DNA of 64,000 bases from DASXMT01 sp963803065. GTDB lineage: Bacteria > Actinomycetota > Acidimicrobiia > Acidimicrobiales > RAAP-2. The stretch's first letter is position 1. Every line of letters starts with the position of its first letter. A program made the position numbers and the translations under genes. Shown in pieces: positions 63,956 through 64,000 of the stretch. The stretch lies in NCBI GenBank assembly GCA_963803065.1, contig CAWDKW010000002.1, positions 558,001 to 622,000 on the forward strand, given 5' to 3'. The notes beneath the pieces were generated by a model. That model had not been told where the DNA came from, made no database searches, and worked only from the letters and a program-made list of their open reading frames with translations.

Positions 63956-64000
63956 ATGGAGATGGAATACCGACACCTGGGTAGGTCCGGACTACAAGTG
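63956..64000 (+). CDS. Aldo/keto reductase, start only (window edge)
   Basis: Only 15 codons are visible: MEMEYRHLGRSGLQV. YRHLGRSGLxV is the standard opening of the aldo/keto reductase family (including voltage-gated potassium channel beta-like members). GAAGGAG is 9 bases upstream. The rest lies outside the window. Confidence 0.7.
   Translation, partial: MEMEYRHLGRSGLQV

Overview
The window is about 64 kb of high-GC DNA from an actinobacterium. The gene content points to the class Acidimicrobiia or a close relative: ClpC, a SigR-type sigma factor with its zinc anti-sigma factor, WhiB, DUF2342 metalloprotease, an orphan GlnR-like regulator, and secreted proteins built from VDTRP-type and GYWMVASDGG-type repeats. 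The lineage call is inference from families, not from a marker tree.

Layout. Positions 1-5100 carry secreted, minus-strand surface proteins: a 27-residue-repeat protein that runs off the left edge, then two almost identical tandem VDTRP-repeat proteins. A third paralogue lies at 24385-25866, and all three share the same kind of terminator. Positions 5200-9860 hold a VOC protein, clpC, a divergent polyprenyl diphosphate synthase and a small secreted protein. Positions 9979-23719 are a long minus-strand cofactor block, mostly with 4-bp or short overlaps: sigR/anti-sigma, DUF2342, tilS, hpt, folE, folP, a phosphatase-like protein, folB, folK, DUF2520, panC, panD, nadB, nadC, coaX and lysS. It supplies folate, pantothenate/CoA and NAD precursors. 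Positions 25985-33388 hold tRNA-Thr, holB-tmk-topA and a proton pyrophosphatase. Positions 33632-38388 hold a putative potassium-related set: an APC permease fused to an OB-fold, two TrkA-type proteins and a HAD phosphatase. Positions 38714-45863 hold a principal-type sigma factor, nadE with an unknown partner, and a nitrogen cluster (glnII, glnA, glnR-like). Positions 45951-52596 hold ridA, a compact 2Fe-2S/molybdopterin fusion, erpA, mrp and three hydrolases. Positions 52711-55286 hold a predicted extracytoplasmic disulfide relay (DUF929-VKOR-DUF929). Positions 55315-59463 hold whiB, two ArsA-like ATPases, a lone receiver, a CBS/CorC protein and tRNA-Pro. Positions 59600-64000 hold a SnoaL-like protein, two convergent secreted repeat-scaffold proteins with different cell-wall-enzyme-like modules, and the start of an aldo/keto reductase.

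Three genes (panC, folP and the first DUF929 gene) each need exactly one base removed or added to read through. This suggests either an indel-prone assembly or real lesions. Other points of note are a dual-specificity-phosphatase-like protein whose catalytic Cys is Gln, a molybdopterin subunit shrunk to under 400 residues and fused to its iron-sulfur domain, the DUF929-VKOR-DUF929 cassette, and the paired repeat-scaffold enzymes with a conserved leader.
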